64,000 bases of DNA from Halomonas sp. TA22 (GTDB taxonomy: Bacteria; Pseudomonadota; Gammaproteobacteria; Pseudomonadales; Halomonadaceae), in the NCBI RefSeq assembly GCF_013009075.1, contig NZ_CP053108.1, positions 1,922,001 to 1,986,000 of the forward strand, in the 5' to 3' direction. The notes under the pieces are model-generated. The model had not been told where the DNA came from. It saw only the letters and a list, made by a program, of their open reading frames with translations, and searched no databases. A program made the translations under genes and the position numbers. This document shows, piece after piece, positions 28,477 to 38,141 of this stretch; position 1 is the stretch's first letter; each line of letters begins with the position of its first letter.

Positions 28477-30474
28477 ATGACGCATCTATTTCATCGCATT
28501 TCCATCGGTCGCAAATTCATGCTCGCCCTGGCGCTGCCGATGCTGGCCATGCTCTATTTTGCCCTGAATGGCATCCTCGAGCGGCAGCAGGTTGTCAATG
28601 AGATGACCCAGCTCCAGACGCTCACTACGCTGGCCCAACAAGCCGGCGCGTTAGTGCATGAAGTGCAGCGCGAACGCGGCATGACCTCAGGATTTCTGGG
28701 CAGCGATGGCAGGAACTTTCGCGATGAGCTGAACCAGCAGCGCCCCGCCACCGAACGCCAGATGGCGTCATTTCGCACCCACCTCGAGGGGCTGGAGCTT
28801 GCCGAGTTGGATGCCGAACTCGTGACACGCATCGAGACGGCGAATCGCCATCTCGACGAGACCCCATCCATGCGCCGCCAAGTCGATGGCCTGGCGGTGC
28901 CCACTGCCCAGGCCATCGCGCACTACACGCGCATCAACAGCGAGCTGATGGATCTGGTGGGGCGGCTTGGGCATACCACCCGCCAGGCCAGCGTCTCGCA
29001 GCCACTGGCGGCGTACTATACCCTGCTCGAGGCCAAGGACCTTGCCGGCATCGAACGTGCCTTGCTCTCCAATGTCTTTGGGGCCGACCGTATCGAGCCG
29101 GCGATACTGCAGCGGTTGATGGTCATGATCGGCGAAGAGGCGGCGTTTCTGGAGAGCTTCGCCACCCTGACCACCGACACCATGCGCGAGCGTCTGTCTG
29201 CCGCCCTGGCAGGCCAAGAAATGAAGCGCCTGGCGGCGTTGCGCGAACTGGTCATACAGCGCGCCGATCAGGGGGACTTCGGCATCGATCCGCAGCAGTG
29301 GTTCGATCAGCAGACGGTCAAGATCGGGCGCCTCAAGACGCTCGAGGATGAGGTGACCGCAGAGGTCCTGTCCACGGCCAGCGCGTTACGCCAGAGCGCC
29401 CAGCAAGACCTGATGCAGTATCTGGCGATTGCGCTGGTGGCCATGGGATTGGCGTCACTGCTGGCAGCACTCACCGTCCGCAGCATCGTGCTGCCGCTCA
29501 AGCGCAGCCTCGAGGAGATCTCCCAGCGTGGCGGCGACCTGACCCAGCGCCTGGCGGTGCCGGGCTCGGATGAGCTGTCGAAGCTCTATCTCGCCTTCAA
29601 CGGCTCCACCACCGATACCGAGCGCCTGGTCACCAGTATCAAGCAGAGTGCCCTATCGATCGAGGTCGCCAGCGGCGAGATTGCCCTGGGCAATCAGGAC
29701 CTGGCGCAGCGCACCGAGGAGCAGTCGGCATCGCTGGTCGAGACCGCCTCGAGCATGGAGCAGATCACCGCCACAGTTCGCCAGAACGCCGACAATGCCC
29801 GCCAGGCCCACAGTATGTCGGAACAGGTGGTCGGCGAGGCGCGCCAGGCAAGCGAGATCGCCGATCAGGCACGTCAGGCGATGAGCGTGATCCATGAAGC
29901 CAATCGACAAGTGAGCGCGATCGTCAGCGCCATCGATGCCATCGCCTTCCAGACCAATCTGCTGGCCCTCAACGCCTCGGTGGAAGCGGCACGGGCTGGC
30001 GAGCATGGCCGGGGTTTTGCTGTGGTCGCCTCGGAGGTGCGTGGCCTTGCCAGTCGCAGCGCCAGTGAGGCCGAGCGGATCCGCGAGTTGATCTCCCACA
30101 ACGTCTCCACCATCGAGGAGGGTGGCAAGCTGGTAGCCACCACCAACGATACCCTGAGCTCGATCACCGAACGCGTCGATGCGATGGCAAGGCTGGTCTC
30201 CAATATTTCGGAGGCCACCATCGAGCAGTCAGCGGGCATTGAGCAGATCAATCAGGCCATGGTGCAGCTGGAGGAAGTCACGCAGCAGAATGCCGCGCTG
30301 GTCGAGCAGGTCGCCGCTGCCAGCAAATCCCTGGATGAGCAGGCCGTGGAGATGACCGGCATCGTCGGCCAGTTCAAGGTCAGCGAGTTGCAGGAGTTAA
30401 CGCGGCAAAAAAACTCGGAAACACCGGCCAGGATCGCCTCAATGCCGCAACCACACGCGCTTGGCAGCTGGTAA
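28477..30474 (+). CDS. Methyl-accepting chemotaxis protein with NIT sensor domain
   Basis: A 665-residue transmembrane chemoreceptor. Order: membrane helix at about 12-32, a periplasmic helical sensor matching the nitrate/nitrite-sensing NIT domain ([16 protein letters not shown] near residue 65), second membrane helix near 318-336, a HAMP linker ([19 protein letters not shown]), then the cytoplasmic signalling coiled coil with the hairpin tip [21 protein letters not shown] 28477 follows GAGAG. Ligand is inferred from the domain only; NIT domains also occur in receptors for other anions. No C-terminal CheR/CheB pentapeptide is evident. Confidence 0.92.
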   Translation: MTHLFHRISIGRKFMLALALPMLAMLYFALNGILERQQVVNEMTQLQTLTTLAQQAGALVHEVQRERGMTSGFLGSDGRNFRDELNQQRPATERQMASFRTHLEGLELAELDAELVTRIETANRHLDETPSMRRQVDGLAVPTAQAIAHYTRINSELMDLVGRLGHTTRQASVSQPLAAYYTLLEAKDLAGIERALLSNVFGADRIEPAILQRLMVMIGEEAAFLESFATLTTDTMRERLSAALAGQEMKRLAALRELVIQRADQGDFGIDPQQWFDQQTVKIGRLKTLEDEVTAEVLSTASALRQSAQQDLMQYLAIALVAMGLASLLAALTVRSIVLPLKRSLEEISQRGGDLTQRLAVPGSDELSKLYLAFNGSTTDTERLVTSIKQSALSIEVASGEIALGNQDLAQRTEEQSASLVETASSMEQITATVRQNADNARQAHSMSEQVVGEARQASEIADQARQAMSVIHEANRQVSAIVSAIDAIAFQTNLLALNASVEAARAGEHGRGFAVVASEVRGLASRSASEAERIRELISHNVSTIEEGGKLVATTNDTLSSITERVDAMARLVSNISEATIEQSAGIEQINQAMVQLEEVTQQNAALVEQVAAASKSLDEQAVEMTGIVGQFKVSELQELTRQKNSETPARIASMPQPHALGSW

Positions 30475-30536
30475 TGTCAGAGAATCGAAACGCCACGGCA
30501 TGCAAGGGAAGGAATTGAGGGAAAAGCATGTAGGAG

Positions 30537-30557
30537 ACAGGGGTCTGGCGCCCCTGT
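30537..30557. terminator. Hairpin between convergent chemoreceptor and CsbD-like genes
   Basis: ACAGGGG and CCCCTGT form a perfect seven-base-pair stem around a seven-base loop, midway between two convergent stops. Plausible bidirectional terminator without a clear U tract. Confidence 0.45.
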
Positions 30558-30574
30558 TCTGCTGGCAGTGGGGC

Positions 30575-30760
30575 TCACTTCTTCTTGTTCAGGGCTTCCT
30601 TGGCGTCGCCCTTGGTCTGCTGAGCTTCGCCCTTGCCCTGCTGGACCTTGCCCTTGGCGCGCGTCTCAGGATCGTCGGTGGCCTTGCCTACCGCGTCCTT
30701 GGCCTTGCCCATTGCCTTGTTGCCGGCACCTTTCGCTTTGTCGCTGGCCGAGCTAGTCAT
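30575..30760 (-). CDS. CsbD-like stress-response protein
   Basis: A 61-residue, very hydrophilic protein rich in Lys, Ala, Gly, Asp and Gln. It contains repeated helical units of the form KGxxxKAxGK (KAKGAGNKAMGKAKDAVGKA, then RAKGKVQQGKGEAQ), the CsbD pattern. ATG 30760 follows GGAG. Family members are induced by general or osmotic stress; mechanism unknown. It would suit a halophile but nothing in the flank proves salt control. Confidence 0.85.
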   Translation of the reverse strand: MTSSASDKAKGAGNKAMGKAKDAVGKATDDPETRAKGKVQQGKGEAQQTKGDAKEALNKKK

Positions 30761-30996
30761 AATCGATATCTCCAGTCCGTGAGTTAAGGCCCGAGGAATC
30801 TCAGGCAGCACTAAACAATCCATAGTGCCTCTACTAGCATAGTGAATTATCACGTTAATGCCGCATTCATCGATCAATCGATGTCAGCCAGAGCGTTTTC
30901 TACTAAAGTCAATCCCTTATGCGATATTGGCCTGCCATGACCACCGCCGGTCTCTGTCAGGCCATCGTCCATCCAGTCATCACAGGTGTTTCGCCC

Positions 30997-32205
30997 ATGA
31001 AAGAACCCATACTGGTCATCAACTGCGGTTCCTCCTCGATCAAGTATGCGCTGATATCTCGAGAAGACGGGCAAGGGGACAAGCAAGATGCTGGCGAGGC
31101 TCGCCTGGAGGGTATAGCGGAGCAGCTCGGCAGCGAGGAGGCGCAGTTGAAATACACCGACAGTCTGGGTGCGAAGCAACGGCGGTCGCTACCGGAGGCG
31201 GACCATACCGCCGCGCTCGAGGCGATCTTCGAGCAGCTTGGCGAACAGCTGCCGGTCGCGGTGGGGCACCGCATCGTGCATGGTGGCGAGCGCTTCACCC
31301 AGGCGGCGATCATCGATGAAGGCGTCATCGAGGCGATTCGCGAGACCTCGGCCTTGGCACCACTGCACAACCCGGCCAACCTGGCCGGCATCGAGGCGAC
31401 CCGGCGGATCTTCCCCGACCTGCCTCAGGTCGCGGTATTCGATACCGCCTTTCACCAGAGCCTGCCACCGCATGCCTATCGCTACGCACTCCCCGAATCG
31501 CTCTATCAACAGCATGCCATTCGTCGCTATGGCTTCCACGGCACCAGCCACGCCTATATCAGCCAGACCGCCGATGCCCTGAACCCGGGCCGAGAGAATG
31601 GCTGGCTGACCGCTCACCTGGGCAATGGCTGCTCGACCTGTGCGGTGTGGGCCGGCCGCAGCCTGGATACCAGCATGGGGCTCACGCCGCTTGCCGGAGT
31701 AGTGATGGGCACTCGCAGCGGCGACGTCGACCCAGGCCTGCACGCCCACCTGGCGCGCCAGCTCGGCTGGTCGCTCGAGGAGATCGATACCATGCTCAAC
31801 AAGAAGAGCGGGCTGCTCGGGCTTTCGGGGCTCTCCAACGACATGCGCCAGATCGAGAGTGCCGCCGAGCAGGGACATGCCGGGGCGTTGCTGGCCATCG
31901 CGGTGTTCTGCTACCAGATCGCCAAGTCGCTGGCAGCGCTCTCCTGTGCCCTGCCGGTACTCAGCGGCCTGCTCTTCACCGGCGGCATCGGCGAGAACTC
32001 CCCCCTGGTGCGTCGCAAGGTGATCGCGGCCCTTCCCCACTTCGGCTTGAGCATGGACCCAGCGGCCAACGATGCCACGGTGCGTGGCGCCCAAGGCCGC
32101 ATCGACCAGGCGCATGCAGGCGCCCCCCAGGTATGGGTGATTCCCACCGACGAGGAGGGGCAGATCGCCTGCGAAACCCGTCAACTCATGCTCGACAGGG
32201 CCTGA
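30997..32205 (+). CDS. ackA: Acetate kinase
   Basis: A 402-residue cytoplasmic enzyme interconverting acetate + ATP and acetyl phosphate + ADP. The N-terminal phosphate-binding block is [15 protein letters not shown], and the family signatures [33 protein letters not shown] and FTGGIGENS are all intact. ATG 30997 is chosen because it directly precedes the family N-terminus; its ribosome site is weak. pta follows after 21 bases, so the two form the usual acetate overflow/assimilation pair. Confidence 0.96.
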   Translation: MKEPILVINCGSSSIKYALISREDGQGDKQDAGEARLEGIAEQLGSEEAQLKYTDSLGAKQRRSLPEADHTAALEAIFEQLGEQLPVAVGHRIVHGGERFTQAAIIDEGVIEAIRETSALAPLHNPANLAGIEATRRIFPDLPQVAVFDTAFHQSLPPHAYRYALPESLYQQHAIRRYGFHGTSHAYISQTADALNPGRENGWLTAHLGNGCSTCAVWAGRSLDTSMGLTPLAGVVMGTRSGDVDPGLHAHLARQLGWSLEEIDTMLNKKSGLLGLSGLSNDMRQIESAAEQGHAGALLAIAVFCYQIAKSLAALSCALPVLSGLLFTGGIGENSPLVRRKVIAALPHFGLSMDPAANDATVRGAQGRIDQAHAGAPQVWVIPTDEEGQIACETRQLMLDRA

Positions 32206-32226
32206 CCCGACCAAGGATGCTAGACC

Positions 32227-34380
32227 ATGCAAACTCTTCTGATGGTACCCACCTCCGTCGGTGCCGGCTTGACCTCGGCCTGCCTGGGGCTGATCCAAGC
32301 GCTCGACTACATTGGCCTGAAAGCGGGCTTTCTCAAGCCTTTCATGCAGCGCGAGCTCAACGGGAGCGGCCCTGACCGCTCCAGCGCCCTGGTCGCTCGC
32401 ACCCTCAACCTGACCCCGCCGGAATCGATTCGCCAGGAGCGCATCGAGCGTCTGCTGCGCGAGGATCGTCTCGACGAACTGCTCGAAGCGGTGATCGAGC
32501 TGCACCAGCAGGCCGCTCATGGCCCGGAGAACGACCATGACATCGTGGTGGTCGAAGGCCTGGTGCCCACCGAGCACAGCACCTACGCCGCACAGCTCAA
32601 CGCGCATCTCGCTCATGCCCTGGACGCCCGAATCATCTTCGTCGGCACCGGCGACATCAATGCCCCGCAGGAACTGGCTGAAGAGCTCGACATGCATGCG
32701 CGCAGCTTCGGCGGGGTCAGCTCCGTCCGCACCATGGGCTGCATCCTGATGCGCATGAAGAACCTGCCCAGTGTCAACAGCGAGCTGCCCGTGGTGCCGG
32801 GCTCCGCCAGCATCGTGCTTGACGAGAAGCTGATCAGCGACCTGCGCCGCTACTCCCCGGCACTCGCCACCGATCGTTTCCACCTGATCGGCGTGGTGCC
32901 CTTCAGCGATACGTTGAGCGTGCCGCGGATTCGCGATGTCGCCGAGGCGCTGGGCGCCCGCTGGCTAAACGAGGGCGATGCCGACAGCCGCCGCGTGCTC
33001 TCCACCAGCCTGTGCGGTCGTCGCGCCGCCCACGCCCTGGAGGTTTTCAAGCCCGGCACCCTGATCGTCACCTCCGGCGACCGTGACGATATCCTGCTGG
33101 CGGCGGCCCTGGTAACGATGAACGGCACGCCGCTGGCCGGGGTACTACTGACCAACGGCTACATACCCAACGAGTCGATGATCGAGGCCTGCAGCCCAGC
33201 GCTCAAGACCGGCCTGCCGGTGCTGAGCGTGGAGACCAACAGTTTCAACACGGTGCAGAACCTGAGTCAGATCAGCAGCGAGATTCCCGCCGACGACCTG
33301 GAGCGTGCCGAACAGGTGGCACGCTTCGTGGCCGGGCATATCGACCTCGACTGGCTCAAGGATCACCTGAGCCGCGGTTATGTGCGCAGGCTGTCGCCCT
33401 CGGCGTTTCGTCACCAGCTGGTGCAGAAGGCGCAGCAGGCCAAAAAAAGGATCGTACTACCGGAGGGTGACGAGCCGCGCACCATCGAAGCGGCCGCGCT
33501 CTGTCAAAGCCGTGGTATCGCCCACTGTATCCTGCTGGCCAAGCGCGAGGAGGTGGAAAACGTCGCCAAGACCCGCGGTATCGAGCTGCCGGAGGATCTC
33601 GAGATCATCGATCCCGAGAGCATCTACCACGACTACGTGGATGCCATGGTCGAGCGGCGCCGGGGCAAGCTCAGCGAACCCATGGCCGAGGCCCAGTTGC
33701 AGGACAACGTGGTGCTCGGCACCATGATGCTCTACCAGGACGAGGTCGACGGCCTGGTCTCCGGCGCCGTGCATACCACCGCCAACACCGTGCGCCCGGC
33801 CTTCCAGCTGATCAAGACAGCCCCGGACTATGGCCTGGTGTCGTCGATCTTCTTCATGCTGCTTCCAGAACAGGTGGTGGTCTATGGCGACTGCGCGGTC
33901 AATCCCGACCCCAACGCCGAAGAGCTCGCCGAAATCGCCATCCAGAGCGCGCGCTCGGCGATCGCCTTCGGCATTGAGCCCAAAGTGGCGATGATCAGCT
34001 ACTCGACTGGCGAATCCGGTAGCGGCTCGGGTGTCGACAAGGTACGCGAGGCCACGCGGATCGCCCGCGAGCGCGCCCCTGAGCTGCTCATCGACGGCCC
34101 GCTGCAGTACGACGCCGCGGCCATCGAGAGCGTCGGCAAGCAGAAGGCGCCGGACTCCCCTGTCGCAGGCCAGGCGACGGTCTTCGTGTTTCCCGACCTC
34201 AACACCGGTAACACTACCTACAAGGCCGTGCAGCGCAGCGCCAAGGTGGTCAGCGTGGGTCCCATGCTGCAGGGCCTCAACAAGCCGGTGAACGACCTCT
34301 CGCGAGGTGCGCTGGTCGACGATATCGTCTATACCATCGCCCTCACCGCCATCCAGGCTGCCCAGAACGGTTCGCGCTGA
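32227..34380 (+). CDS. pta: Phosphate acetyltransferase, long form
   Basis: A 717-residue enzyme that transfers acetyl between CoA and phosphate. It has the three-part layout of enterobacterial Pta: an N-terminal ATPase-like domain (LLMVPTSVGAGLTSACLG), a DRTGG domain in the middle, and the C-terminal catalytic PTA_PTB domain from about residue 390 (KKRIVLPEGDEPRTIEAA, later SYSTGESGSGSGVDKVREA). Length is close to the 714 residues of E. coli Pta. ATG 32227 follows AAGGA. Partner of ackA. Confidence 0.96.
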   Translation: MQTLLMVPTSVGAGLTSACLGLIQALDYIGLKAGFLKPFMQRELNGSGPDRSSALVARTLNLTPPESIRQERIERLLREDRLDELLEAVIELHQQAAHGPENDHDIVVVEGLVPTEHSTYAAQLNAHLAHALDARIIFVGTGDINAPQELAEELDMHARSFGGVSSVRTMGCILMRMKNLPSVNSELPVVPGSASIVLDEKLISDLRRYSPALATDRFHLIGVVPFSDTLSVPRIRDVAEALGARWLNEGDADSRRVLSTSLCGRRAAHALEVFKPGTLIVTSGDRDDILLAAALVTMNGTPLAGVLLTNGYIPNESMIEACSPALKTGLPVLSVETNSFNTVQNLSQISSEIPADDLERAEQVARFVAGHIDLDWLKDHLSRGYVRRLSPSAFRHQLVQKAQQAKKRIVLPEGDEPRTIEAAALCQSRGIAHCILLAKREEVENVAKTRGIELPEDLEIIDPESIYHDYVDAMVERRRGKLSEPMAEAQLQDNVVLGTMMLYQDEVDGLVSGAVHTTANTVRPAFQLIKTAPDYGLVSSIFFMLLPEQVVVYGDCAVNPDPNAEELAEIAIQSARSAIAFGIEPKVAMISYSTGESGSGSGVDKVREATRIARERAPELLIDGPLQYDAAAIESVGKQKAPDSPVAGQATVFVFPDLNTGNTTYKAVQRSAKVVSVGPMLQGLNKPVNDLSRGALVDDIVYTIALTAIQAAQNGSR

Positions 34381-34387
34381 TTCGCAT

Positions 34388-34410
34388 CCGGCCAGGCCGC
34401 GCCTGGCCGG
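34388..34410 (+). terminator. Hairpin after ackA-pta
   Basis: CCGGCCAGGC and GCCTGGCCGG form a perfect ten-base-pair stem with a CGC loop, seven bases after the pta stop. No U tract follows, so efficiency is uncertain. Confidence 0.6.
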
Positions 34411-34448
34411 AGTGCTATGCTCACTGCATAACGACAGGAGAGAACGCC

Positions 34449-35570
34449 ATGCCAGGCTTGTTGAGCGATGTGGATCCCCAGGGTCTGCTCGAATATTCAG
34501 TGGTTTACACCGACCGGTCGGTCAACCACATGTCCCAGAAGTTTCAGGGTGCGATGCGCGACATTTCCGCCACGCTCAAGGAGGTCTACCGCGCCGAGGC
34601 CGTGGCCATCGTGCCCGGCAGCGGCACCTTCGGGATGGAGGCCGTGGCGCGCCAGTTCGCCACTGGCAGGAAGACCTTGGTGATTCGCAACGGCTGGTTC
34701 AGCTACCGCTGGAGTCAGATCTTCGAGATGGGCAACATCCCCGCCTCGAGCCAGGTGCTCAAGGCGCGGCGCAGCGAGGCGCGCGCCGATGCACCGTTCG
34801 CACCGGCTCCCATCGAGGAGGTCGTCGCTGCCATCGAGGCGCAAAAACCGGACCTGGTATTCGCACCCCACGTGGAGACGGCCTCGGGCATGCTGCTGCC
34901 CGATGACTACCTCAAGCGTGTGGCGCAAGCCGTGCATGGCGTCGGCGGCATGCTCGTGCTCGACTGCATCGCCTCCGGCACGCTATGGGTGGACATGCAG
35001 GCGATCGGGGTGGATGTGCTGATCAGCGCGCCACAGAAAGGCTGGAGCGGCTCACCCTGCTGCGCCATGGTGATGTTCTCGCCCCTCGCGCTGGAGCGGC
35101 TCGAGTCCACCACCAGCAGCAGTTTCGCCGCCGACCTGCGCAAGTGGCGCGCGATCATGCAGGCCTACGAGGAGGGCGCCCACGCCTACCACGCCACCAT
35201 GCCCACCGACAGCCTGATCCAGCTGCGCGACGTCATGCGTGAAGCCGAGCGTCACGGCTTCGCCACGCTGCACGCCCAGCAGCAGAAGCTGGGCGACGAG
35301 GTGCGCGCCCTGCTCGCCCGCCATGGCATCAAGAGCGTCGCCGCTGAGGGCTTCCAGGCGCCCGGCGTGGTGGTCAGCTACACCCAGGACGCGGCGATTG
35401 CCAGCAAGTTCATGGCCGCCGGGCTGCAGGTAGCCGCCGGAGTACCCTTGATGTGCGACGAGGGAGAGGGGTTCGGCACCTTCCGGATCGGCCTGTTCGG
35501 CCTGGACAAGTTGCAGCACATTTCACGCACCGTCGAGGCGCTGGAAACGGCACTGTCTCAGTTCGATTGA
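34449..35570 (+). CDS. Class V pyridoxal-phosphate aminotransferase (serine/alanine-glyoxylate type)
   Basis: A 373-residue PLP enzyme. The PLP lysine lies in ISAPQKGWSGSP, the cofactor aspartate in MLVLDCIASG, and AIVPGSGTFGMEAVARQF is the phosphate-binding start. Early TDRSVNHMSQKFQ is typical of the alanine-glyoxylate aminotransferase-like subgroup. The donor and acceptor cannot be set by sequence; PhnW (2-aminoethylphosphonate transaminase) is in the same fold but the motifs here look nearer to the serine/glyoxylate group. It is alone between pta and a methyltransferase. Confidence 0.85.
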   Translation: MPGLLSDVDPQGLLEYSVVYTDRSVNHMSQKFQGAMRDISATLKEVYRAEAVAIVPGSGTFGMEAVARQFATGRKTLVIRNGWFSYRWSQIFEMGNIPASSQVLKARRSEARADAPFAPAPIEEVVAAIEAQKPDLVFAPHVETASGMLLPDDYLKRVAQAVHGVGGMLVLDCIASGTLWVDMQAIGVDVLISAPQKGWSGSPCCAMVMFSPLALERLESTTSSSFAADLRKWRAIMQAYEEGAHAYHATMPTDSLIQLRDVMREAERHGFATLHAQQQKLGDEVRALLARHGIKSVAAEGFQAPGVVVSYTQDAAIASKFMAAGLQVAAGVPLMCDEGEGFGTFRIGLFGLDKLQHISRTVEALETALSQFD

Positions 35571-35646
35571 TAAGCCGATGTTTCCCCTTGGTCCGCGATA
35601 GCCTAGAGTTGAGGGATCAATACGCCTGTGACCAAGGGATGGATGA

Positions 35647-36249
35647 ATGAATATCCAGGAAAATACCTCAAGAACCCGCACCGTTTCTCAGCGCCAGCAG
35701 CTCTCCCTGTTCGCTCGTAATTTCTTCAAGCACCCCAGAATGCTTGGCTCGATCATTCCCAGCTCGCCGTTCCTGGTCAGGCGGCTGCTGGATCAAGCCG
35801 ACTGGGAGCGGGCCAGGGTACTGGTGGAGTACGGCCCCGGCGTCGGCACGATCAGTCGCGAGATCCTGAGCCGTATGCATCCCGAGGCGCGCTTGGTGGT
35901 AGTGGAAACCAACGAGGACTTCGTCAACTTTCTGCACGAGTCGATTCCCGATCCGCGCCTGCTGGTGGTGCATGGCTCGGCGGAGGATATCAAGGCGATT
36001 CTTGCCGAGCACAACCTCGACGGCGCCGATCACGTGATCGCCGGCATCCCCTTCAGCACCATGCCCGATGCGCTGCGCCGGGGCGTGCTCCAGGCGACCC
36101 AGGAGGCGCTCAATCCCACCGGGTCGATGCTGATCTATCAGTTCTCGCCCAAGGTGCATTCAGACCTGCAGCAGGTCTTCTCGAATGTCCGCAAAGGCTT
36201 CGAGCCGCTCAACATCCCTCCCGCGCAAGTCTATTTCTGTACGCCATAG
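35647..36249 (+). CDS. Phospholipid N-methyltransferase-like SAM methyltransferase
   Basis: A 200-residue class I methyltransferase. The N-terminus LFARNFFKHPRMLGSIIPSS is characteristic of the short phospholipid methyltransferase (PmtA-like) and KsgA-related group. SAM motif I is VEYGPGVGTISREIL, and a post-motif block reads VIAGIPFSTMP. Known PmtA enzymes methylate phosphatidylethanolamine at the membrane; many unproven homologues exist. It ends 27 bases before the convergent deoR stop. Confidence 0.8.
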   Translation: MNIQENTSRTRTVSQRQQLSLFARNFFKHPRMLGSIIPSSPFLVRRLLDQADWERARVLVEYGPGVGTISREILSRMHPEARLVVVETNEDFVNFLHESIPDPRLLVVHGSAEDIKAILAEHNLDGADHVIAGIPFSTMPDALRRGVLQATQEALNPTGSMLIYQFSPKVHSDLQQVFSNVRKGFEPLNIPPAQVYFCTP

Positions 36250-36276
36250 CGTGTGGCTCGCTGCCTCAGACCACCA

Positions 36277-37038
36277 TCACTCGCGGTGCGTCCGGGCGCC
36301 GTCGGGTCGGGCCTGCAGGACCGGCGCCCCCTCGGCGTCGGTGACCACCACGTCGAACGCATCGAGATGAGCGAAATAGGCCGGGCGCACCACCCCAAAC
36401 TTGCTGGCATCGACCACCAGGATGGTCTGCATGGCGGTATCGATCGCTGCCTGCTTGGGCGCCACTTCATGGAAATGGAAGCAGCTCACCCCCCGCTGCG
36501 CATGAACTCCCCCCGCCGAGATGAACGCCTTGTTGATGCCCAGCCGAGCTACCGCAGCATACATCTCGTCACTACCGAAGGATTGCGATGAGCCATGGTA
36601 GATGCCGCCGAGCAGAATCAGCCGCACATTGGGCAACCTGCCCACGGCGTTGGCGACATTCAGCGCATAGGTCACCACGGTCAGCTCGCGAAGGCCTGCC
36701 AGTGATGAAATGAGCGGGATCAGCGTGGTACCGCAGTCGATGAACAGCGTATCGCCCGGCTCGATGAAGGTAGCGGCGCACTGGCACAGGCGATGCTTGC
36801 TCAGGTAATGGCTGCTCTGCTGCTCGTCGAGATCATAGACCGGGGCGAATTGCGGGTTATCGGCCATGACCAGGCGTCCGCCGAGAAAGGTCATGCGCCC
36901 TTCGCTTGCCGCCACGTCGCGGCGAATGGTCATCTCCGACACGCCACACAGCCTTGCCGCCTCGCTGAGGTGGATCGTCCCGCCACCACTCAGGGCGTCC
37001 TGCAACCTGGCCAGGCGCGTTGCGCTGCGGCCACTCAT
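36277..37038 (-). CDS. deoR: DeoR repressor of the deo operon
   Basis: A 253-residue DeoR/GlpR-family repressor, essentially the length of E. coli DeoR (252). The N-terminal helix-turn-helix reads LSEAARLCGVSEMTIRRDVA, and the sensor domain has LFIDCGTTLIPLI and SAGGVHAQRGVSCFHFHEV, which aligns with the E. coli DeoR segment GVHVSKGATCF. Start ATG 37038 is chosen (GTGGAG upstream); GTG codons at 37044 and 37062 are alternatives. It is divergent from tsx-nupC-deo, and DeoR-like operators lie between. Known inducer: deoxyribose-5-phosphate. Confidence 0.88.
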   Translation of the reverse strand: MSGRSATRLARLQDALSGGGTIHLSEAARLCGVSEMTIRRDVAASEGRMTFLGGRLVMADNPQFAPVYDLDEQQSSHYLSKHRLCQCAATFIEPGDTLFIDCGTTLIPLISSLAGLRELTVVTYALNVANAVGRLPNVRLILLGGIYHGSSQSFGSDEMYAAVARLGINKAFISAGGVHAQRGVSCFHFHEVAPKQAAIDTAMQTILVVDASKFGVVRPAYFAHLDAFDVVVTDAEGAPVLQARPDGARTHRE

Positions 37039-37151
37039 CGACACCGACTCCACATCCTTCACCGCTCATCTGGTTGGCTGCTCCCTATGCTGAGCCAGCC
37101 GCCACGGAAATTCCACTGCAACCGCTGCTTGTGACGCGCCGCACAATTCAA

Positions 37152-37167
37152 TGTGACAAGCGTCGCA
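37152..37167 (+). promoter_or_regulatory. Candidate CRP site before tsx-deo genes
   Basis: TGTGACAAGCGTCGCA matches the CRP consensus TGTGA-N6-TCACA in nine of ten defined bases. It ends four bases before the first DeoR-like operator. Combined CRP and DeoR control is known for deo and tsx in E. coli. Confidence 0.5.
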
Positions 37168-37171
37168 ATTT

Positions 37172-37187
37172 TGTTAGAAAAATAACA
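37172..37187 (+). promoter_or_regulatory. Candidate DeoR operator 1
   Basis: TGTTAGAAAAATAACA matches the E. coli deo operator palindrome TGTTAGAATTCTAACA at 13 of 16 positions. It is 84 bases before the tsx-like start, in the deoR/tsx divergent region. Confidence 0.6.
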
Positions 37188-37192
37188 CTCCT

Positions 37193-37208
37193 TGTTGCAG
37201 AATTAACA
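37193..37208 (+). promoter_or_regulatory. Candidate DeoR operator 2
   Basis: TGTTGCAGAATTAACA keeps the outer TGTT/AACA halves of a DeoR-type operator, extended by flanking T and A to five matched pairs. It starts exactly 21 bases after operator 1, two helical turns, so both would face the same side of the DNA. Confidence 0.4.
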
Positions 37209-37270
37209 ACTGCTTCGCTTTTTCTACCCGATAACTTCGGAACAACAACGATAACCTCCTCGAGGACATC

Positions 37271-38086
37271 ATGGAAATCGTACGCACCTCTTCTGTCGCC
37301 ACCCTTGGCGCGGGCCTTCTGCTTGCCTGTTCCACTACTGCCGTCCAGGCGAGCAGTTGGTCACCGGCATGGTCGTTTGCCAACGTCTCGCTCAACTACC
37401 TCGACTGGTCCTCCGGCACCGTAGCGCGAACTGCCGGCAATGCTGCCAAGAGCGATTTCTTCTTCCTCGAACTCGAGGGGGGCGTAGGCTTCGAGTGGGG
37501 AGAGTTCTACGGCTTCGCGGATCTGGAAAACCCAACCCACGACAGCTTCGACGAGGATAGCGGCGGCAAGGACAACCTTCGCAGTGCAGCCAAGGTCACC
37601 TCCCATCTCTACCTGGGAGATACCCCCTTCTCGCTCTACGCCCATGTCTACGACTTCCGCGATTACGGTTACAATTCCCGCGAGCAGGATCAGATCCTTG
37701 GTGTCGGCTATCGCCACACCTTCGCCAATGGCCTGTGGTTCAAGCCGTTCCTGGGCGCGGCGCGGGTACAGAGCGATGGCTATACCGGGATGAATGGTTA
37801 TATGGCAGGCTGGGTGGCCGGTTACGATTTTCAGGCCCTGGGGCAGAACTTCAGCGTCACCAACTGGCATGAGCAGACCTTCGATCGCGACAGCGACTAC
37901 CTGGAGCAGAACTATGTCGGCGATACCGCCGGGAGTATCGGGACCAACGGCGCGTTCTCGCTGTGGTGGCACCCGAGCCGCCTGATCACCACTGGCATCC
38001 AGTATCGCTACTCGGTCAACAAGCTGGGCACTCCGGACGACTACCAGAACGCCATGATCTACACCGTCAAGCTCAACTTCCTGTAG
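37271..38086 (+). CDS. Tsx-like outer-membrane nucleoside channel
   Basis: A 271-residue exported barrel. The signal peptide ends near residue 28 (STTAVQA), and the mature protein begins with a [18 protein letters not shown]-type strand, as in the nucleoside-specific channel family. It has the family's acidic, aromatic-rich strands and a C-terminus ending VKLNFL. ATG 37271 follows GAGG. It leads the run tsx-like, nupC, deoC, deoA, deoB, deoD, cdd, giving an outer-membrane port for the nucleosides that NupC then imports. Regulated by the DeoR/CRP-like sites just upstream. Confidence 0.87.
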   Translation: MEIVRTSSVATLGAGLLLACSTTAVQASSWSPAWSFANVSLNYLDWSSGTVARTAGNAAKSDFFFLELEGGVGFEWGEFYGFADLENPTHDSFDEDSGGKDNLRSAAKVTSHLYLGDTPFSLYAHVYDFRDYGYNSREQDQILGVGYRHTFANGLWFKPFLGAARVQSDGYTGMNGYMAGWVAGYDFQALGQNFSVTNWHEQTFDRDSDYLEQNYVGDTAGSIGTNGAFSLWWHPSRLITTGIQYRYSVNKLGTPDDYQNAMIYTVKLNFL

Positions 38087-38141
38087 AAGCTCGCCTGAAG
38101 CGCTTCTATTACCTACACCCTCTTCGCCCAGAGGAACGCTA

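Noticed and set aside
31189-32883. A 564-codon minus-strand open frame
   Set aside because: Antisense to ackA and pta, both of which show complete family signatures.
34449-35570. 2-aminoethylphosphonate transaminase (phnW) as partner of the phosphonate importers
   Set aside because: Same PLP fold, but the motifs look nearer to serine/alanine-glyoxylate enzymes and the gene is 25 kb from the importers with no phnX beside it.
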